Positions 5,904-7,190 of a DNA stretch of 7,190 nucleotides are shown here, one piece after another. The position numbers and the translations under genes are program-made. Source of the DNA: Lachnospiraceae bacterium (GTDB lineage Bacteria > Bacillota > Clostridia > Lachnospirales > Lachnospiraceae); NCBI GenBank assembly GCA_021202715.1, contig JAJQCL010000098.1, positions 1-7,190 of the forward strand, in the 5' to 3' direction. Under the pieces are notes generated by a model. That model did not search any database, was not told the origin of the DNA, and saw nothing but the letters and a program-made list of their open reading frames with translations. Numbering within the stretch: position 1 is the first letter of the stretch; each line of letters opens with the position of its first letter.

Positions 5904-6467
5904 ATGGAAAAGAATAAACTGACGAAGGAGCTTCTCGCGCAGAGCTTTCACGACCTGATGCTGCACCGGGAATTTGAGAAGATTACCATCAAGAACATTA
6001 CGGACGAGGCGGGTGTTATCCGCCCCACCTTCTACTATCATTTTCAGGACAAATACGATGTGCTGGAGTATATTCTGTACCGGGATATCATCGAGAAGGC
6101 AGAGGAGATGTCTCAGATGGGTCTGGAGCGGGAGGCGATCAAGTTCGCTTTCTCGGCTCTCGAGAGAGACCGGGAATTCTATCACCGGGCTTTTCAGGTG
6201 ACGGGGCAGAACTCCTTTGAGGGGATGTTTCAGCACTATGCCTATGAGATGTGGAAGGAGAAGCTGGAGAGTGCGAAGCTGATTCAGAATACGAAGAATC
6301 AGCTGCTGAATGAGCACAATGTCGCCATGTATTACGCTCTGGGAATCACCACCAGCGTGAAGATGTGGATGGAACACCCCAGGCCGGATATTACGGCGGA
6401 CGAGCTGTGCGAGGCCTACGAATTCCTGCTGACACACTCGATTTTTGATCTGATAAAAATGAAGTGA
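5904..6467 (+). CDS. TetR/AcrR-family transcriptional regulator (DhaS-like)
   Basis: 187 residues, the normal size for TetR repressors. The N-terminal DNA-binding domain covers about residues 5-58: EKITIKNITDEAGVIRPTFYYHF is the helix-turn-helix signature (about 25-47), followed by QDKYDVLEYIL, typical of the DhaS-like TetR group in Firmicutes. The rest is a helical ligand and dimer domain with no recognisable ligand clue. The ATG at 5904 has only a weak, close purine stretch (TGGGA at 5895-5899), which fits low-level synthesis of a repressor; no better in-frame start lies upstream. It has its own promoter with repeats and sits 106 bases before an ABC transporter ATPase on the same strand. 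TetR genes next to exporters usually repress them and themselves; here that is inference. Confidence 0.92.
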   Translation: MEKNKLTKELLAQSFHDLMLHREFEKITIKNITDEAGVIRPTFYYHFQDKYDVLEYILYRDIIEKAEEMSQMGLEREAIKFAFSALERDREFYHRAFQVTGQNSFEGMFQHYAYEMWKEKLESAKLIQNTKNQLLNEHNVAMYYALGITTSVKMWMEHPRPDITADELCEAYEFLLTHSIFDLIKMK

Positions 6468-6526
6468 CCACGGGAATACTGTTGCGAAAGGAAAAGCAGG
6501 AAGAGCGAACGACAGGCTGTGGGATA

Positions 6527-6539
6527 CCGGCCATGCCGG
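6527..6539 (+). other. Small hairpin between the TetR and ABC genes
   Basis: CCGGC (6527-6531) and GCCGG (6535-6539) pair perfectly around CAT. There is no T-run after it, so it is not a terminator; it may only slow polymerase or protect an mRNA end. The rest of 6468-6573 shows no convincing promoter, so the ABC gene probably shares the TetR transcript. Confidence 0.35.
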
Positions 6540-6573
6540 GAGCGGGAGCAGTGAACAGAAGGGAGCGGCAGGG

Positions 6574-7190
6574 ATGAGCGCGTACATAGAATTTCAGGAT
6601 GTCTCTAAATTTTACCGGAACGGCACGCAGCAGATCGCTGCCGCCGACAAGGTGTGCTTCCAGGCAGAGAAAGGGGAGTTTGTCGTCATCGTCGGGCCCA
6701 GCGGCGCCGGTAAGACGACGATCCTCAACATCCTCGGTGGGATGGACAGCTGCGATGAAGGGCATATCATCCTTGACGGGGAGGATATCAGTACCTATAA
6801 TGAGCGGCAGTTGACCGAGTACCGCCGTCACGACGTGGGTTTTGTCTTTCAGTTCTACAACCTGATTCAGAACCTGACGGCTCGTGAGAATGTGGAGATC
6901 GCCGCGGAGATCTGCCGCGACCCGCTGGATGCGGATGAGGTGCTGCGCGAGGTGGGACTCACAGAGCGCAGGAACAATTTCCCGGCGCAGCTCTCCGGCG
7001 GCGAGCAGCAGCGGGTCTCCATCGCGCGGGCCATGGCCAAGAACCCCAAGCTGCTTCTCTGCGATGAACCCACGGGTGCGCTGGATTACAACACGGGTAA
7101 GCAGATCCTGGGACTTCTCTATGATACATGCAGACAGAGGGGCAAGACGGTGATCGTCATCACGCACAACCAGGCGATCTGCGGGATGGC
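6574..7190 (+). CDS. MacB/LolD-type ABC transporter ATP-binding protein (3' partial)
   Basis: The frame runs from ATG at 6574 to the window edge, giving 205 residues; such subunits are usually 220-260 residues, so only the C-terminus is missing. It carries all the nucleotide-binding motifs: Walker A GPSGAGKTT (41-49), Q-loop Gln93 in FQFYNL, signature LSGGEQQR (140-147), Walker B LLLCDEPTGALD (160-171, Glu165 as catalytic base) and the H-loop His198 in ITHN. FQFYNLIQNLTARENVE and DEPTGALD are typical of the MacB/LolD/FtsE-like branch that works with FtsX-type permeases, so a permease gene is expected just to the right. The start is supported by AAGGGAG (6559-6565) 8 bases upstream. It energises export or mechanotransmission at the cytoplasmic membrane; the substrate is unknown. 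Regulation by the TetR protein is likely from context. Confidence 0.93.
   Translation, partial: MSAYIEFQDVSKFYRNGTQQIAAADKVCFQAEKGEFVVIVGPSGAGKTTILNILGGMDSCDEGHIILDGEDISTYNERQLTEYRRHDVGFVFQFYNLIQNLTARENVEIAAEICRDPLDADEVLREVGLTERRNNFPAQLSGGEQQRVSIARAMAKNPKLLLCDEPTGALDYNTGKQILGLLYDTCRQRGKTVIVITHNQAICGM

Noticed and set aside
5610..6587. Open frame (325 codons) on the minus strand
   Set aside because: It runs antisense across the radical SAM end, a strong terminator, the TetR promoter and the whole TetR gene, with no domain in its translation.
6391..7167. Minus-strand open frame (258 codons) under the ABC gene
   Set aside because: The plus strand encodes every ABC ATPase motif in order; the antisense product has none.
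1..7190. CRISPR arrays, tRNA or rRNA genes, insertion sequences
   Set aside because: No regularly spaced repeats, no cloverleaf or rRNA signature, and no transposase or terminal inverted repeats were seen on reading both strands.

Overview
The window most likely comes from an anaerobic, moderately GC-rich Clostridia-type Firmicute, possibly a gut Lachnospiraceae relative; this is inference. The reasons are strong AGGAGG-type ribosome binding sites, compact rho-independent terminators, a TTG start, an AT-rich promoter region between GC-richer genes, and gene types common in anaerobic gut Firmicutes: an Fe-S/flavin enoate-reductase-like enzyme, a radical SAM enzyme, a DhaS-like TetR regulator and a MacB-type ABC ATPase.

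Layout. (1) Positions 1-1547, + strand: the 3' three quarters or so of an old-yellow-enzyme/2,4-dienoyl-CoA-reductase-type Fe-S flavoenzyme, entering from the left edge. (2) Positions 1585-1628: a strong hairpin terminator shared by two convergent genes. (3) Positions 1633-3201, - strand: a complete histidine ammonia-lyase (hutH) with every catalytic residue I could place. (4) Positions 3202-3605: about 400 bases of AT-rich divergent intergenic DNA with a hutH promoter, a perfect dyad, and a GC-rich structured leader for the next gene. (5) Positions 3606-4205, + strand: a six-helix MntP/DUF204-family membrane protein starting with TTG. (6) Positions 4268-5722, + strand: a 484-residue radical SAM enzyme with SPASM-like C-terminal cysteines, probably co-transcribed with the MntP-like gene and ended by a clear terminator at 5734-5776. 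(7) Positions 5904-6467, + strand: a TetR-family regulator behind a good promoter dressed with direct repeats. (8) Positions 6574-7190, + strand: a MacB/LolD-type ABC ATPase cut by the right edge.

How they may work together. HutH makes urocanate (an enoate) and ammonia from histidine. No other hut gene is visible, while the convergent neighbour belongs to a family that reduces enoates or enoyl-CoAs, so urocanate reduction is a testable but unproven idea. The MntP-like/radical SAM pair looks like one transcription unit of unknown purpose. The TetR gene probably controls itself and the downstream ABC exporter. No mobile element, CRISPR array, tRNA or rRNA was seen.
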